From Gelidibacter sp. (GTDB lineage Bacteria; Bacteroidota; Bacteroidia; Flavobacteriales; Flavobacteriaceae), in NCBI GenBank assembly GCA_010906935.1, contig JAAFHC010000012.1:1-33636 (forward strand): a stretch of DNA of 33,636 bases, read 5' to 3'. Of this stretch, positions 14,751 to 23,117 are shown in pieces (within the stretch, counting starts at the first letter, position 1; each line of letters starts with the position of its first letter). Position numbers and translations under genes: made by a program. The notes below the pieces were generated by a model. The model was not told the DNA's origin, searched no databases, and was given only the letters and a program-made list of their open reading frames with translations.

Positions 14751-17021
14751 ATGAAAAATATTATTATACCAATCATATTGGTCATGTTTAGCGTTGCAAC
14801 AGCTTATTCGCAATCTGTTTTAGTAAGCGGAAAAATTGTATCGGAAGAAACGAATAATCCCATAGAATATGCAACCATTAAATTACTTAAAAATAAATTA
14901 GTGACCATTTCCAATGCAAATGGTGAATTTTCTATTCAGGCTGAAAATGGCGATAAAGCAGAAATTTCACATATCAGTTTTAAAACCTTTGTTGTGGAAT
15001 TGCAAAATGAAATGTTGGTTAAAATGCAATCGGCTCAAATAGATTTAAGTGAAATTATTGTGGATGCCAATCCTTTAAGAGATATTTCTCAATCTATTAT
15101 TATCAATGATATCGAAAAAAAGGTCAGCCAGCCAAGAAGCGTTGGACATTTATTTAGAGACATTCAGGGATTTGCAATTGTAAAACGCGGCGCTTATGCT
15201 TCTGAACCTGTATTTCGTTCTTTTAAATATGAGCAGTTAAATGTTCAATATGATGGCGGAATGAAAATCCACAATGCTTGTCCGAGCCGAATGGATCCAA
15301 TTACAACGCACGTAATTCCTGAGGAAATAGAAAAAATTGAAATTGTAAAAGGACCTTTTACGGTTCGGTTCGGACAAAATTTTGGCGGAATTATTAATTT
15401 AGTGTCTAAAAATCCATCAAAAAATGAACTCGGTTTCCATGGAAGTGTTGAAGGCGGTTATGAAACCAATGGCCAAAATTTAGTAAATGGAGCATCATTG
15501 GTTTATGTTGCCAAGAAATTCGACATTCAGTTGAATGGTTCTTATCGTGATTTTGGAGATTATACCGACGGAAATGGAGATGAGGTGCAATCATCATTCA
15601 GAACAACAGATTATTCCATTAAAGTTGGTGTAAATCCAACCGATAATCAACGATTGCAATTCAGTTGGAGGCAATCTTTTGCAAGGGATATTGACCATGC
15701 CGGATTGCCAATGGATTCTCCTTACGACGACAGTTATTTGGCAGGTATAGACTATAAATTCAATAATATTTCTGAAAAAATAAGCGGTTTTACTTTTAAA
15801 GCTTTTTATTCGTATGTAGATCATTTAATGACCAATGAAAATCGCCCAAGCTTTATGGCGACCGATTCAAAATCGCCTGTTGAATCTTTTTCTTATGGCG
15901 GTAAAGCAGAAATGGTAATTAATACTTCCAACAATTCAAAATTGTTTGCCGGCGTTGATGCCAATTTATTGAACAGAAAAGGCGACAGAACACGAATTGT
16001 AAAAATGATGAACGGCAATGTTTTGCCAATACCTAAGACTTTTGTGGATAAAGTTTGGCAAGATGCCGATGTAAATGATATAGGTGTTTTTGCGGAAGAA
16101 AAAATAAAAATTACAGATTACACCACAATTACGGCTGGTGTTCGGGCCGATTTTATTTCAGTAAAACTTAATGATCCTGCACCTGATTTTGAAGCTTTGT
16201 ATGGTGGAAAAATTAAGGACGAGTCGGAAGTGAATATCGGCGGAAATGCTTCCGTAAAATTTCAAAAAAACGGATTTCAAACACAATTTGCTGTTGGAAG
16301 GGGAATTAGAACAGCATCAATGACCGAACGTTTTATCAATCATTTTAATGTTGGCGTCGATCCTTACGAATATATTGGAAATCCCAATTTAAAACCTGAA
16401 ATAAATAACCAGATTGAACTTTCAGTTTCAAAGAAATTTGAGTCTTTTGAAGTTGGCGCTTCGGTTTTTCATTCCTTTTTGGAAGACTATATTTATGGTG
16501 TGATAAATACCGATATTCCAAGAAAATTTATGCCAACAACGCCGCCAGTTTATGCAAAACAATTTGTCAATATTGATAAAGCTTCACAAACCGGATTTGA
16601 GTTTAATTTTAATGTTCACGCAACAGAAAAACTATCTTTTTCGTCTGAACTTTCTTATACACGTGCACAAAATGAAGATTTGGACGAGCCTTTGGCGCAA
16701 ATTCCTCCTTTAATGGCAAATTTAGGAGTGAAGTTTGAAGAAAATAAATTTTGGGTAGCGTTAAATTCAAGATTGGTGGCAAAACAAGATAGGGTCTCAG
16801 CTTCATTTATGGAAGAAGAAACCCCAGGTTTCGGCACCATGGATTTAAGAGCCGGAATAACTGCATTTACCAATTTTTCAATCGGATTTGCGGTTTTGAA
16901 TATTTTTGACAAGGCATATTATGAACATTTAAACTATTCTTATCAAAATTCAAATACATCAGCAGGCCATATTTATGAAACTGGCAGAAATTTTACTGCC
17001 TATCTCAAGTATAAGTTTTAA
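14751..17021 (+). CDS. TonB-dependent receptor of the OprC/NosA copper type
   Basis: This 756-aa outer-membrane receptor has a signal peptide (1-20, ending AYSQ), a carboxypeptidase-regulatory-like Ig domain (~22-100), a TonB plug (~110-220, with IEKIEIVKGPFTVRFGQNFG) and a 22-strand-type barrel ending in YLKYKF. The plug has CPSRM (C177, M181), a CxxxM motif. The barrel has M321 in AGLPMDS and HLM (H358, M360), an HxM motif. From my knowledge of P. aeruginosa OprC, its copper is bound by C143, M147, M286 and M325 with H323 in a CxxxM-HxM arrangement. Spacing here (M-to-M 140, then 39) is within one residue of OprC (139, 39). Copper import is therefore the best prediction. I use the ATG at 14751 because an in-frame TTG at 14718 would add 11 residues before a normal signal peptide. 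Confidence 0.88.
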   Translation: MKNIIIPIILVMFSVATAYSQSVLVSGKIVSEETNNPIEYATIKLLKNKLVTISNANGEFSIQAENGDKAEISHISFKTFVVELQNEMLVKMQSAQIDLSEIIVDANPLRDISQSIIINDIEKKVSQPRSVGHLFRDIQGFAIVKRGAYASEPVFRSFKYEQLNVQYDGGMKIHNACPSRMDPITTHVIPEEIEKIEIVKGPFTVRFGQNFGGIINLVSKNPSKNELGFHGSVEGGYETNGQNLVNGASLVYVAKKFDIQLNGSYRDFGDYTDGNGDEVQSSFRTTDYSIKVGVNPTDNQRLQFSWRQSFARDIDHAGLPMDSPYDDSYLAGIDYKFNNISEKISGFTFKAFYSYVDHLMTNENRPSFMATDSKSPVESFSYGGKAEMVINTSNNSKLFAGVDANLLNRKGDRTRIVKMMNGNVLPIPKTFVDKVWQDADVNDIGVFAEEKIKITDYTTITAGVRADFISVKLNDPAPDFEALYGGKIKDESEVNIGGNASVKFQKNGFQTQFAVGRGIRTASMTERFINHFNVGVDPYEYIGNPNLKPEINNQIELSVSKKFESFEVGASVFHSFLEDYIYGVINTDIPRKFMPTTPPVYAKQFVNIDKASQTGFEFNFNVHATEKLSFSSELSYTRAQNEDLDEPLAQIPPLMANLGVKFEENKFWVALNSRLVAKQDRVSASFMEEETPGFGTMDLRAGITAFTNFSIGFAVLNIFDKAYYEHLNYSYQNSNTSAGHIYETGRNFTAYLKYKF

Positions 17022-17050
17022 TTCATAAACTTTACTTATTTGTTTGTTTG

Positions 17051-17084
17051 AAACCACGGAAAATTAGTTTTTCGTGGTTTTTTT
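17051..17084 (+). terminator. Intrinsic terminator after the TonB receptor gene
   Basis: AAACCACG (17051-17058) pairs with CGTGGTTT (17073-17080). An inner AAAA/TTTT and a G-U pair extend the stem to 13 bp around a TTAG loop, and the right arm runs into a T-tract (17078-17084). It lies 30 bp after the receptor stop and closes the metal locus. Confidence 0.85.
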
Positions 17085-17134
17085 ATGGATTTATTTTATT
17101 AAATTGCAGGGTATCATCTAACACATTTCTCATT

Positions 17135-17815
17135 ATGAAAATCACCTATTTAGGCCACTCAAGTTTAAGTATCGAAACAAAAGACAAAACACTGCTAATT
17201 GATCCCTTTATTTCTGGAAATGAATTGGCCAAAAACATTGACATCAATAAATTACAGGCCGATTATATTTTAATCACACACGCACATCAGGATCATATTT
17301 TAGATGTTGAAACCATTGCAAAACGTACCGGAGCCACAGTTATTTCCAATTTTGAAATCGTTACTTATTTTGAGAGCAAAGGAATTAAAGGACATCCTAT
17401 GAATCACGGCGGAAAATGGACATTCGATTTTGGAACAGTGCATTATACAAATGCCATTCATTCCAGTTCTTTTCCCGACGGAAGTTATGGCGGACAACCG
17501 GGAGGTTTTGTTATAGAAACAAGCCATCACCGGATTTATATTTCCGGAGATACCGCTTTAACTTACGATATGAAATTAATTCCTCAAGTAATAGGCGAAC
17601 TCGATTTGGCGATTTTGCCGATAGGCGACAATTTCACGTTGGGCGTGGATGAAGCTATTATTGCGACTAAATTTTTGGGATGCAATAAAGTTTTGGGCGT
17701 TCATTTTGATACTTTTGGCTTTATAAAAATAAATCATAAAAAAGCTTTTGAAAAGTTTGCCAAAGCAAAAAAGGAGTTGGTTCTGCTAGATATTGGCACC
17801 AGTCTCAAATTATAG
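17135..17815 (+). CDS. UPF0173 metal-dependent hydrolase (metallo-beta-lactamase fold)
   Basis: This 226-aa cytoplasmic protein belongs to the UPF0173 (YtkL-like) branch of the metallo-beta-lactamase fold. It begins MKITYLGHSSLSIE, contains LLIDPFISGN (20-29) and the zinc motif THAHQDH (48-54: H49, H51, D53, H54), then MNHGG, GGQPGGFVIE, YISGDTALTYDM with a further metal Asp, and GVHFDTFGFI near the C-terminus. The family is thought to hydrolyse an unknown substrate. An in-frame ATG at 17048 would add 29 residues, but that stretch overlaps the intrinsic terminator at 17051-17084, so I take 17135 as the start. Its convergent neighbour on the right ends 17 bp away. Confidence 0.92.
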   Translation: MKITYLGHSSLSIETKDKTLLIDPFISGNELAKNIDINKLQADYILITHAHQDHILDVETIAKRTGATVISNFEIVTYFESKGIKGHPMNHGGKWTFDFGTVHYTNAIHSSSFPDGSYGGQPGGFVIETSHHRIYISGDTALTYDMKLIPQVIGELDLAILPIGDNFTLGVDEAIIATKFLGCNKVLGVHFDTFGFIKINHKKAFEKFAKAKKELVLLDIGTSLKL

Positions 17816-17832
17816 AAAAACAAGTTGTAGTG

Positions 17833-18753
17833 TTAATTTTGTTTTAGATCAGCACTTTTTTGTTGGTTCATAAGCCATTCTTTTCTTAAATCTTCAGAAA
17901 GCAAGCCTGAACCGTCGTGTTTCCATCCCGGCGGTTTAATGAAATAGCCAAGTTTGTTTACAAAAGAAGTTTTTGCCGAAAAGGCATCTTTAAAAACGTC
18001 AATCCACTCGTTAAAAGCAATTTTTATGGGATTGTAAGTGTTTATGTTTGAATGCAATCCGTAAATCACTTTTTCTTCCTTTAATTCAGGTTGAAAAGTG
18101 CCGAAAAATCTATCCCAAATAATTAAAATTCCCGCATAATTTCTGTCCAAATACAGCGGATTTGATCCATGATGCACTCGGTGATGTGAAGGCGTGTTGA
18201 AAACGGCTTCAAACCAACGGGGCATTTTGTCAATTAATTCGGTATGAATCCAATATTGGTAAATTAAACTCACAGCCATTTGCGTTAAAATCATCAAGGG
18301 ATGAAAACCAAAAAATGGTAAGGCCAAATAAAAGACAAAACTAAAAAATCCGCCGGTCCAGGTTTGACGCAAAGCGGTGCTTAAATTGTATTTTTGAGAG
18401 GAATGATGGATGATATGCGATGCCCAAAAAAACCGACTTTCGTGTCCAATTCTGTGAAACCAATAATAGCAAAAATCATCGGCAAACATTATCAAAAACC
18501 AAGCCCACCAAGTAAACGGAATGGTTGTCATTCTAAAATTTTCGTATAAAAAAGTAATCACAAAAACCACGATTAATTTGCTTAACAAATTAACCAAAAC
18601 ATTGCCAACGCCCATGGATAAAGATGCAAATGTGTCTTTAATGTTATAGCCTTCAGGATTTTTTTTGAAAATAGCAATGCCTTCAATAATAACCGTTACG
18701 ATAAAAAAAGGAATCGCATAATAAATCAAATTTGGTATTTCAGGGAGATCCAT
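17833..18753 (-). CDS. Sterol desaturase / fatty acid hydroxylase family membrane protein
   Basis: This 306-aa integral membrane diiron enzyme has four or five hydrophobic helices and the family's histidine clusters: HRIGH (H100, H104), SHIIHH (H113, H116, H117) and HHRVHH (H190, H191, H194, H195). These bind two irons for O2-dependent hydroxylation or desaturation of a lipid. Bacterial relatives act on fatty acyl chains, carotenoids or aminolipids; nothing nearby narrows the substrate. It is divergent from menC (75-bp gap) and ends 17 bp from the convergent UPF0173 gene, so it looks monocistronic. The start MDLPEIPNLIYYAIPF places a helix immediately, typical of the family. Confidence 0.88.
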   Translation of the reverse strand: MDLPEIPNLIYYAIPFFIVTVIIEGIAIFKKNPEGYNIKDTFASLSMGVGNVLVNLLSKLIVVFVITFLYENFRMTTIPFTWWAWFLIMFADDFCYYWFHRIGHESRFFWASHIIHHSSQKYNLSTALRQTWTGGFFSFVFYLALPFFGFHPLMILTQMAVSLIYQYWIHTELIDKMPRWFEAVFNTPSHHRVHHGSNPLYLDRNYAGILIIWDRFFGTFQPELKEEKVIYGLHSNINTYNPIKIAFNEWIDVFKDAFSAKTSFVNKLGYFIKPPGWKHDGSGLLSEDLRKEWLMNQQKSADLKQN

Positions 18754-18828
18754 AAATCAGTTTTAATTTCTTTTGCCAATATAAAATAAATTTTCAAATA
18801 GTTGTATCTTTCGCATTTAATAAAATGA

Positions 18829-19869
18829 ATGAAGGCGTTTTTTCAAAAATATATTTTAAATTTTAAGCAGGCAAGCGGCACCTCCAGAGGTGTTTTACGT
18901 ACCAAGGAAACCTATTTTTTAAAAGTGGTTGATGGTGATATAGTTGGTTATGGTGAATGCGCTGTTTTTAAAGGATTAAGTGTCGATGACACACCTGATT
19001 ATGAAAGAAAATTAGCCTGGCTTTGCGAAAATATTAATAAAAATATTGCTGAATTATTAGAGGAACTCATAGAATTTCCTTCCATTCAGTTCGGATTAGA
19101 GCAGGCGCTTTTGTCGTTAAAAAGTGAAAATCCTTTTGAATTATTTCCTTCAAAATTTACCAAATCTGAAGATGGTATAAAAATCAACGGGTTGATTTGG
19201 ATGGGAAGTGAAGCTTTTATGAAACAACAAATTTCAGAAAAAATTAAAGCTGGTTTTTCAACCCTTAAATTGAAAATTGGCGCCATCGATTTTGAAACAG
19301 AAATTTCTTTGCTGAAAAGCATCAGAAATGAATTTTCTTCCGAAGAAATTGAACTGAGAGTTGATGCCAACGGCGGATTTCTTTCATCAGAAGCCTTAGA
19401 AAAATTAAAAAGATTGTCCGATTTGAAAATTCATTCCATTGAACAGCCAATAAAACAGGGTCAAATTCATGAAATGGCAGAATTATGCTCAAAAACACCT
19501 GTTCCAATTGCGCTTGATGAAGAATTAATAGGCATTTTTAATGTAACAGATAAGCAGAAAATGCTACAAACTATAAAGCCGCAATACATTATTCTAAAAC
19601 CCAGTTTGGTGGGCGGATTTAAAGGAAGTGCTGAATGGATTGATCTTGCTTCAACACAACATATTGGTTGGTGGATTACCTCGGCGCTGGAAAGCAATAT
19701 TGGTCTAAACGCCATTGCACAATGGACTTACACCTTAAAAAACAGTATGCCGCAAGGCTTGGGAACCGGAAGTTTATTTGCCAATAATGTTGAAAGTCCG
19801 CTAGAGGTAAAAGGGGAACAGTTGCATTACAACAAAAATAAAAAATGGGATTTTAATTTAGAAATATGA
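18829..19869 (+). CDS. menC: o-Succinylbenzoate synthase
   Basis: This enolase-superfamily enzyme dehydrates SHCHC to o-succinylbenzoate in menaquinone synthesis. At 346 aa it shows the barrel-end catalytic residues in order: KLKIG (K147, K149), RVDANGG (D179), SIEQPI (E205), ALDEELIG (D230) and ILKPSLVGG (K257). The KxK, the three acidic metal ligands and the distal Lys are all intact. Assignment to MenC rather than a dipeptide epimerase rests on the GECAVF and LVGGF segments and on menE two genes later in the same operon. It overlaps the CPBP gene by 4 bp (ATGA). Confidence 0.92.
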   Translation: MKAFFQKYILNFKQASGTSRGVLRTKETYFLKVVDGDIVGYGECAVFKGLSVDDTPDYERKLAWLCENINKNIAELLEELIEFPSIQFGLEQALLSLKSENPFELFPSKFTKSEDGIKINGLIWMGSEAFMKQQISEKIKAGFSTLKLKIGAIDFETEISLLKSIRNEFSSEEIELRVDANGGFLSSEALEKLKRLSDLKIHSIEQPIKQGQIHEMAELCSKTPVPIALDEELIGIFNVTDKQKMLQTIKPQYIILKPSLVGGFKGSAEWIDLASTQHIGWWITSALESNIGLNAIAQWTYTLKNSMPQGLGTGSLFANNVESPLEVKGEQLHYNKNKKWDFNLEI

Positions 19870-20825
19870 AATTTATACAACAAGCATACAAAGGAAATAA
19901 TGAGTGGACTGCTTACTTGGTCGCTTTAATGTTGTTGGTTTTTGGTTGGCAAATTGTGGGAATCATTCCTTTAACGGTAGTCGCTTACATTTATGCAGGT
20001 GATTTGGAAACGTTTATGTTGGCCGCAAACTCCAATTTCACAGATTTAGGAATCAATGCAAATTTGTATCTTTTATTGGTTATTGCTACTTTTTTATTCG
20101 GATTGTTGTCCTTGTTTTTAGGCATAAAATTTATTCATAAGAGAAAAATAGTGACTTTAATTACCAGTAGGGAAAAAGTAGATTGGGGACGATTTTTTTA
20201 CGCGTTTATTGTTTGGGGAATTGTGGGATGTTTTATGATCACTGTTGGTTATTTTGTGGCGCCTGAAGATTATGTTTGGAATTTTAAACCCATTCCGTTT
20301 TTTACATTATTGCTTATTTCGTTTTTGTTTTTGCCTATACAAACCAGCATGGAAGAATTATTGTTTCGAGGTTATTTAATGCAAGGGTTTGGAACCTGGT
20401 TTAAAAATTCTTTTGTGGCGCTTATTTTAACTTCTGTAATATTTGGTTTGTTGCACGGTTTAAATCCGGAAGTGGAGAAATTGGGCTGGCTTATTATGGT
20501 GTATTATATTGGAACGGGCTTGGTACTTGGGATTTTCACCTTGATGGATGAAGGAACAGAATTGGCTATGGGTTTTCATGCGGCAAATAATATTGTAGCG
20601 GCGGTCTTGGTGACCACAAACTGGACGGTTTTTCAAACAGATGCTTTGTTGGTTGATATTTCTAAACCTTCCATTGATTGGGAAATGTTTGTGCCGGTAT
20701 TTATATTGTATCCATTAATTTTGCTATTGTTTTCAAAAAAATACGGATGGGTCAACTGGAAAGAAAAATTATTTGGTCACGTTTTTAAACCAATTGAATT
20801 TAAGGAAGAGGAGTTTATAGCTTAA
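19866..20825 (+). CDS. CPBP family intramembrane metalloprotease
   Basis: This 319-aa polytopic protein carries the CPBP (Abi/CAAX protease-like) motifs in its second half: MEELLFRGYL (EExxxR), FGLLHGLNPE with the second-motif His, and a third motif near FHAANN. The family cleaves within membranes or processes prenylated or other membrane proteins; its bacterial substrates are mostly unknown. Seven or eight hydrophobic segments can be seen. It overlaps menC by 4 bp and lies 61 bp before menE, so it is embedded in a menaquinone operon. Whether that reflects function or only shared expression is unknown. Its stop codon is the first base triplet of a GC-rich palindromic repeat. Confidence 0.88.
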   Translation: MKFIQQAYKGNNEWTAYLVALMLLVFGWQIVGIIPLTVVAYIYAGDLETFMLAANSNFTDLGINANLYLLLVIATFLFGLLSLFLGIKFIHKRKIVTLITSREKVDWGRFFYAFIVWGIVGCFMITVGYFVAPEDYVWNFKPIPFFTLLLISFLFLPIQTSMEELLFRGYLMQGFGTWFKNSFVALILTSVIFGLLHGLNPEVEKLGWLIMVYYIGTGLVLGIFTLMDEGTELAMGFHAANNIVAAVLVTTNWTVFQTDALLVDISKPSIDWEMFVPVFILYPLILLLFSKKYGWVNWKEKLFGHVFKPIEFKEEEFIA

Positions 20826-20843
20826 AAGCCCCCGAAGGGGGAA
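20823..20843 (+). repeat. Stop-codon-overlapping palindromic repeat (short form) at the CPBP gene end
   Basis: The CPBP stop TAA is followed by AAG, CCCCC, GAA, GGGGG, AA. This is the same element as at 5381-5409 (lptD strand), in the same orientation and at the same position relative to the gene, minus an internal TAACCCCC. It forms a 5-bp CCCCC/GGGGG hairpin with a GAA loop. The next bases are also similar (CTAATATTG here, TTTATATTG there). Confidence 0.7.
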
Positions 20844-20862
20844 CTAATATTGATACGAAAAA

Positions 20863-20897
20863 ATGTTAAATGTTAAAAGTTAAAAGTTGAAAGTTGA
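20863..20897 (+). repeat. Tandem heptamer repeat spanning the menE start
   Basis: There are five consecutive 7-nt units: ATGTTAA, ATGTTAA, AAGTTAA, AAGTTGA, AAGTTGA. The fourth unit contains the TTG used as the menE start (20887). Similar heptameric tracts are seen before other genes here (for example AATACTC AATACTA before mgsA). Confidence 0.65.
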
Positions 20898-21963
20898 AAA
20901 TCCATTTCATAGTGCATTTAAATTGCAGGGAAAATCATTTAGTTCTAAGGAAGAACTGATTGATTTTTCCAAAGAAATTTCTGTTGAAGTTGGTGATTTT
21001 TTAACGGATTGGTTTGATGCGACATCTTTTGTTGAAGTAAAAACTTCCGGATCTACAGGAAATCCGAAAATTATTAAGCTTCAAAAAAAACATATGATTA
21101 ACAGCGCCAAAGCAACGGGTAACTATTTTAATTTGCCCGAAAATACAACAGCTTTGTTGTGTATGTCTATAAATTATATTGCCGGGAAAATGATGTTGGT
21201 AAGAGCGCTAACGTTGGGCTGGCATTTGGAAATTGAGGAACCGACTTCAAATCCGCTAAAAAATAGCGATAAAAACTACGATTTTTCGGCAATGGTTCCT
21301 ATGCAATTGCACAATTCTATAGATGATATTCATAAAATAAAAAAACTGATTGTTGGCGGCGGAACTGTTTCAAATGAATTGTTAGCTAAAATTCAAAAAG
21401 TTGAAACAGAAATATTTGCCACTTACGGAATGACGGAAACCATTACGCATATCGCGGTAAAAAAACTCAATAATTTAAAAAGCGTCATTGCGAGTGAAAA
21501 GAAGCAATCTAATTATACAATCTTGCCAAACATTAGAATTTCTATTGATCATAGAGGCTGTTTGGTTATTGATGCGCCTAAAGTTTCAGATGAAAAAGTA
21601 ATTACCAATGATTTGGTTGAACTCATTTCTCCAACAGAATTTAAATGGCTGGGAAGAGTTGATAACTTCATAAATTCAGGCGGCATAAAATTAATTCCAG
21701 AACAGATTGAAGAAAAATTAGCTAAAATTATTGAAAACAGGTTTTTTGTTGCAGGAAAAAAAGATGAAATTCTTGGTGAAAAATTGATTCTGATTTGTGA
21801 AGGAGTTACGAATGAAAATTTGCTTGTTAAAATTCAGCAGTTAAAATCACTTTCAACCTATGAGACCCCTAAGGAAATCTATTTTTTAGAAAAATTTATA
21901 GAAACGGAAACTAACAAAATTGACAGAACAAAAACGTTGATTTTGTGTAATATAGAAAAATAG
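20887..21963 (+). CDS. menE: o-Succinylbenzoate-CoA ligase (short AMP-binding form)
   Basis: This ANL-superfamily enzyme activates o-succinylbenzoate with ATP and CoA, the step after MenC. The ATP loop TSGSTGNPK is at 53-61. Later motifs include IFATYGMTETITHIA (the A5 region), a WLGRVDNFINSGGIKL hinge segment (with the usual GRxD) and a reduced C-terminal lid. At 358 aa it is about 100 residues shorter than the proteobacterial enzyme, mostly before the ATP loop, as is usual in Bacteroidota. The start is a TTG inside a heptamer repeat; there is no in-frame ATG before the core, and MKVENPFHSAFKLQG fits an N-terminus. It lies 61 bp downstream of the CPBP gene in the menC operon. Confidence 0.9.
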   Translation: MKVENPFHSAFKLQGKSFSSKEELIDFSKEISVEVGDFLTDWFDATSFVEVKTSGSTGNPKIIKLQKKHMINSAKATGNYFNLPENTTALLCMSINYIAGKMMLVRALTLGWHLEIEEPTSNPLKNSDKNYDFSAMVPMQLHNSIDDIHKIKKLIVGGGTVSNELLAKIQKVETEIFATYGMTETITHIAVKKLNNLKSVIASEKKQSNYTILPNIRISIDHRGCLVIDAPKVSDEKVITNDLVELISPTEFKWLGRVDNFINSGGIKLIPEQIEEKLAKIIENRFFVAGKKDEILGEKLILICEGVTNENLLVKIQQLKSLSTYETPKEIYFLEKFIETETNKIDRTKTLILCNIEK

Positions 21964-22000
21964 CTTTTTTGTCTTTTCTATTTTAACTTTCTAACAAAAT

Positions 22001-22336
22001 TTAGAAGTATCTGCTAAATATTTTAACTAAAACCAGCACTTTTATTCCAATCAATCCGCTATAAAACCAAATTGGTGTCTTAGCGGTTTCTTTCAATTCA
22101 TAATAAGCCAATTTAATGTCCATTGGCATTTTTGGCAATTCAAAAGTATGATTGCAATTTGTGCAAACGGAAGCGCCCAACTTTCCGCCTGATAAAAACG
22201 GAATATGAAAAAGGTGTTTGTAAACCCCAGTTACGGTAACTTTTGTCGTGTTTTTTGAAAGACAGTTCGGACAAGTAATTTCCTTGGGTGTTTCCTGTTT
22301 TAATTCCGAAGATTTTTTGCCAAATAGATACATCAT
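22001..22336 (-). CDS. Zinc-ribbon protein with C-terminal membrane helix
   Basis: I cannot assign a function to this 111-aa protein. It has a zinc ribbon made by CPNC (C22-C25) and CTNC (C58-C61), with a hydrophobic, glycine-containing insert (HIPFLSGGKLG) between. A C-terminal hydrophobic segment (~90-108, IWFYSGLIGIKVLVLVKIF) should anchor it in the membrane with the ribbon in the cytoplasm. The ATG overlaps the yebC stop by one base (TGATG), so translational coupling is likely. Zinc-ribbon tail-anchored proteins of this size are common in the phylum and poorly characterised. Confidence 0.8.
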   Translation of the reverse strand: MMYLFGKKSSELKQETPKEITCPNCLSKNTTKVTVTGVYKHLFHIPFLSGGKLGASVCTNCNHTFELPKMPMDIKLAYYELKETAKTPIWFYSGLIGIKVLVLVKIFSRYF

Positions 22337-23055
22337 CAATTCATTTCCATGGAGTGATAAACATTTTGAACATCATCATCATCTTCCAAACGTTCCAATA
22401 ATTTTTCAACATCAGCTTGTTCTTCTTCTGAAAGCTTGGTTGTGGTGGCAGGAATTCTTTCAAAACCTGAGGAAAGAATTTCTATATTATTTTCTTCTAA
22501 ATATTTTTGAATGGCTCCAAATTGTTCAAAAGGCGCGTAAATTAGAATTCCTTCTTCGTCTTCAAAAACTTCTTCCACATTAAAGTCGATGAGCTCCAAT
22601 TCAAATTCCTCCAAATCCATTTTAAGATCTTCAGCTTTAATTAGGAAATTACAAGTATGGTCAAACATAAAAACAACCGAACCTGAAGTTCCGAAGTTTC
22701 CATTGCATTTATTAAAAGCCGCTCTCACATTGGCAACGGTTCGGTTATTGTTGTCGGTTGCGGTTTCAATAACAACGGCAATTCCGTGTGGTGCGTAACC
22801 TTCAAACAGTACTTCTTTATAATTGGCAGTATCTTTATCGGTTGCTTTTTTAATGGCACGCTCAACATTTTCTTTAGGCATATTAGCTGCCTTGGCATTT
22901 TGAATTACCGCTCTTAAACGTGAATTGGCTTCCGGATTTGGCCCGCCTTCTTTTACCGCCATCACAATATCTTTACCAATTCTGGTAAAGGTTTTCGCCA
23001 TAGCCGACCAGCGTTTCATTTTTCTTCCTTTTCTAAATTCGAAGGCTCTTCCCAT
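22336..23055 (-). CDS. yebC: YebC/PmpR (TACO1) family protein
   Basis: This 239-aa protein matches the family closely: MGRAFEFRKGRKMKRWSAMAK at the N-terminus, the helical domain with IVMAVKEGGPNPEANSRLR, then NMPKENVERAIKKA, EGYAPHGIAVVIE and NGNFGTSGSVVFMF. YebC proteins were first described as DNA-binding regulators; more recent work links them and mitochondrial TACO1 to helping ribosomes through proline-rich stretches. It lies downstream of the acyl-CoA carboxylase gene (62 bp) and is coupled to the zinc-ribbon gene. Confidence 0.95.
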   Translation of the reverse strand: MGRAFEFRKGRKMKRWSAMAKTFTRIGKDIVMAVKEGGPNPEANSRLRAVIQNAKAANMPKENVERAIKKATDKDTANYKEVLFEGYAPHGIAVVIETATDNNNRTVANVRAAFNKCNGNFGTSGSVVFMFDHTCNFLIKAEDLKMDLEEFELELIDFNVEEVFEDEEGILIYAPFEQFGAIQKYLEENNIEILSSGFERIPATTTKLSEEEQADVEKLLERLEDDDDVQNVYHSMEMN

Positions 23056-23117
23056 ACTGTTTTCTATATTTTTATGTGCTGCAAATGTAATTATTACAAA
23101 AGGTATTTACAATTATT

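Noticed and set aside
17048-17134. 29-residue N-terminal extension of the UPF0173 hydrolase from the upstream ATG
   Set aside because: The stretch overlaps a strong intrinsic terminator hairpin and is unlike the family N-terminus; the ATG at 17135 gives the normal MKITYLGHSS start.
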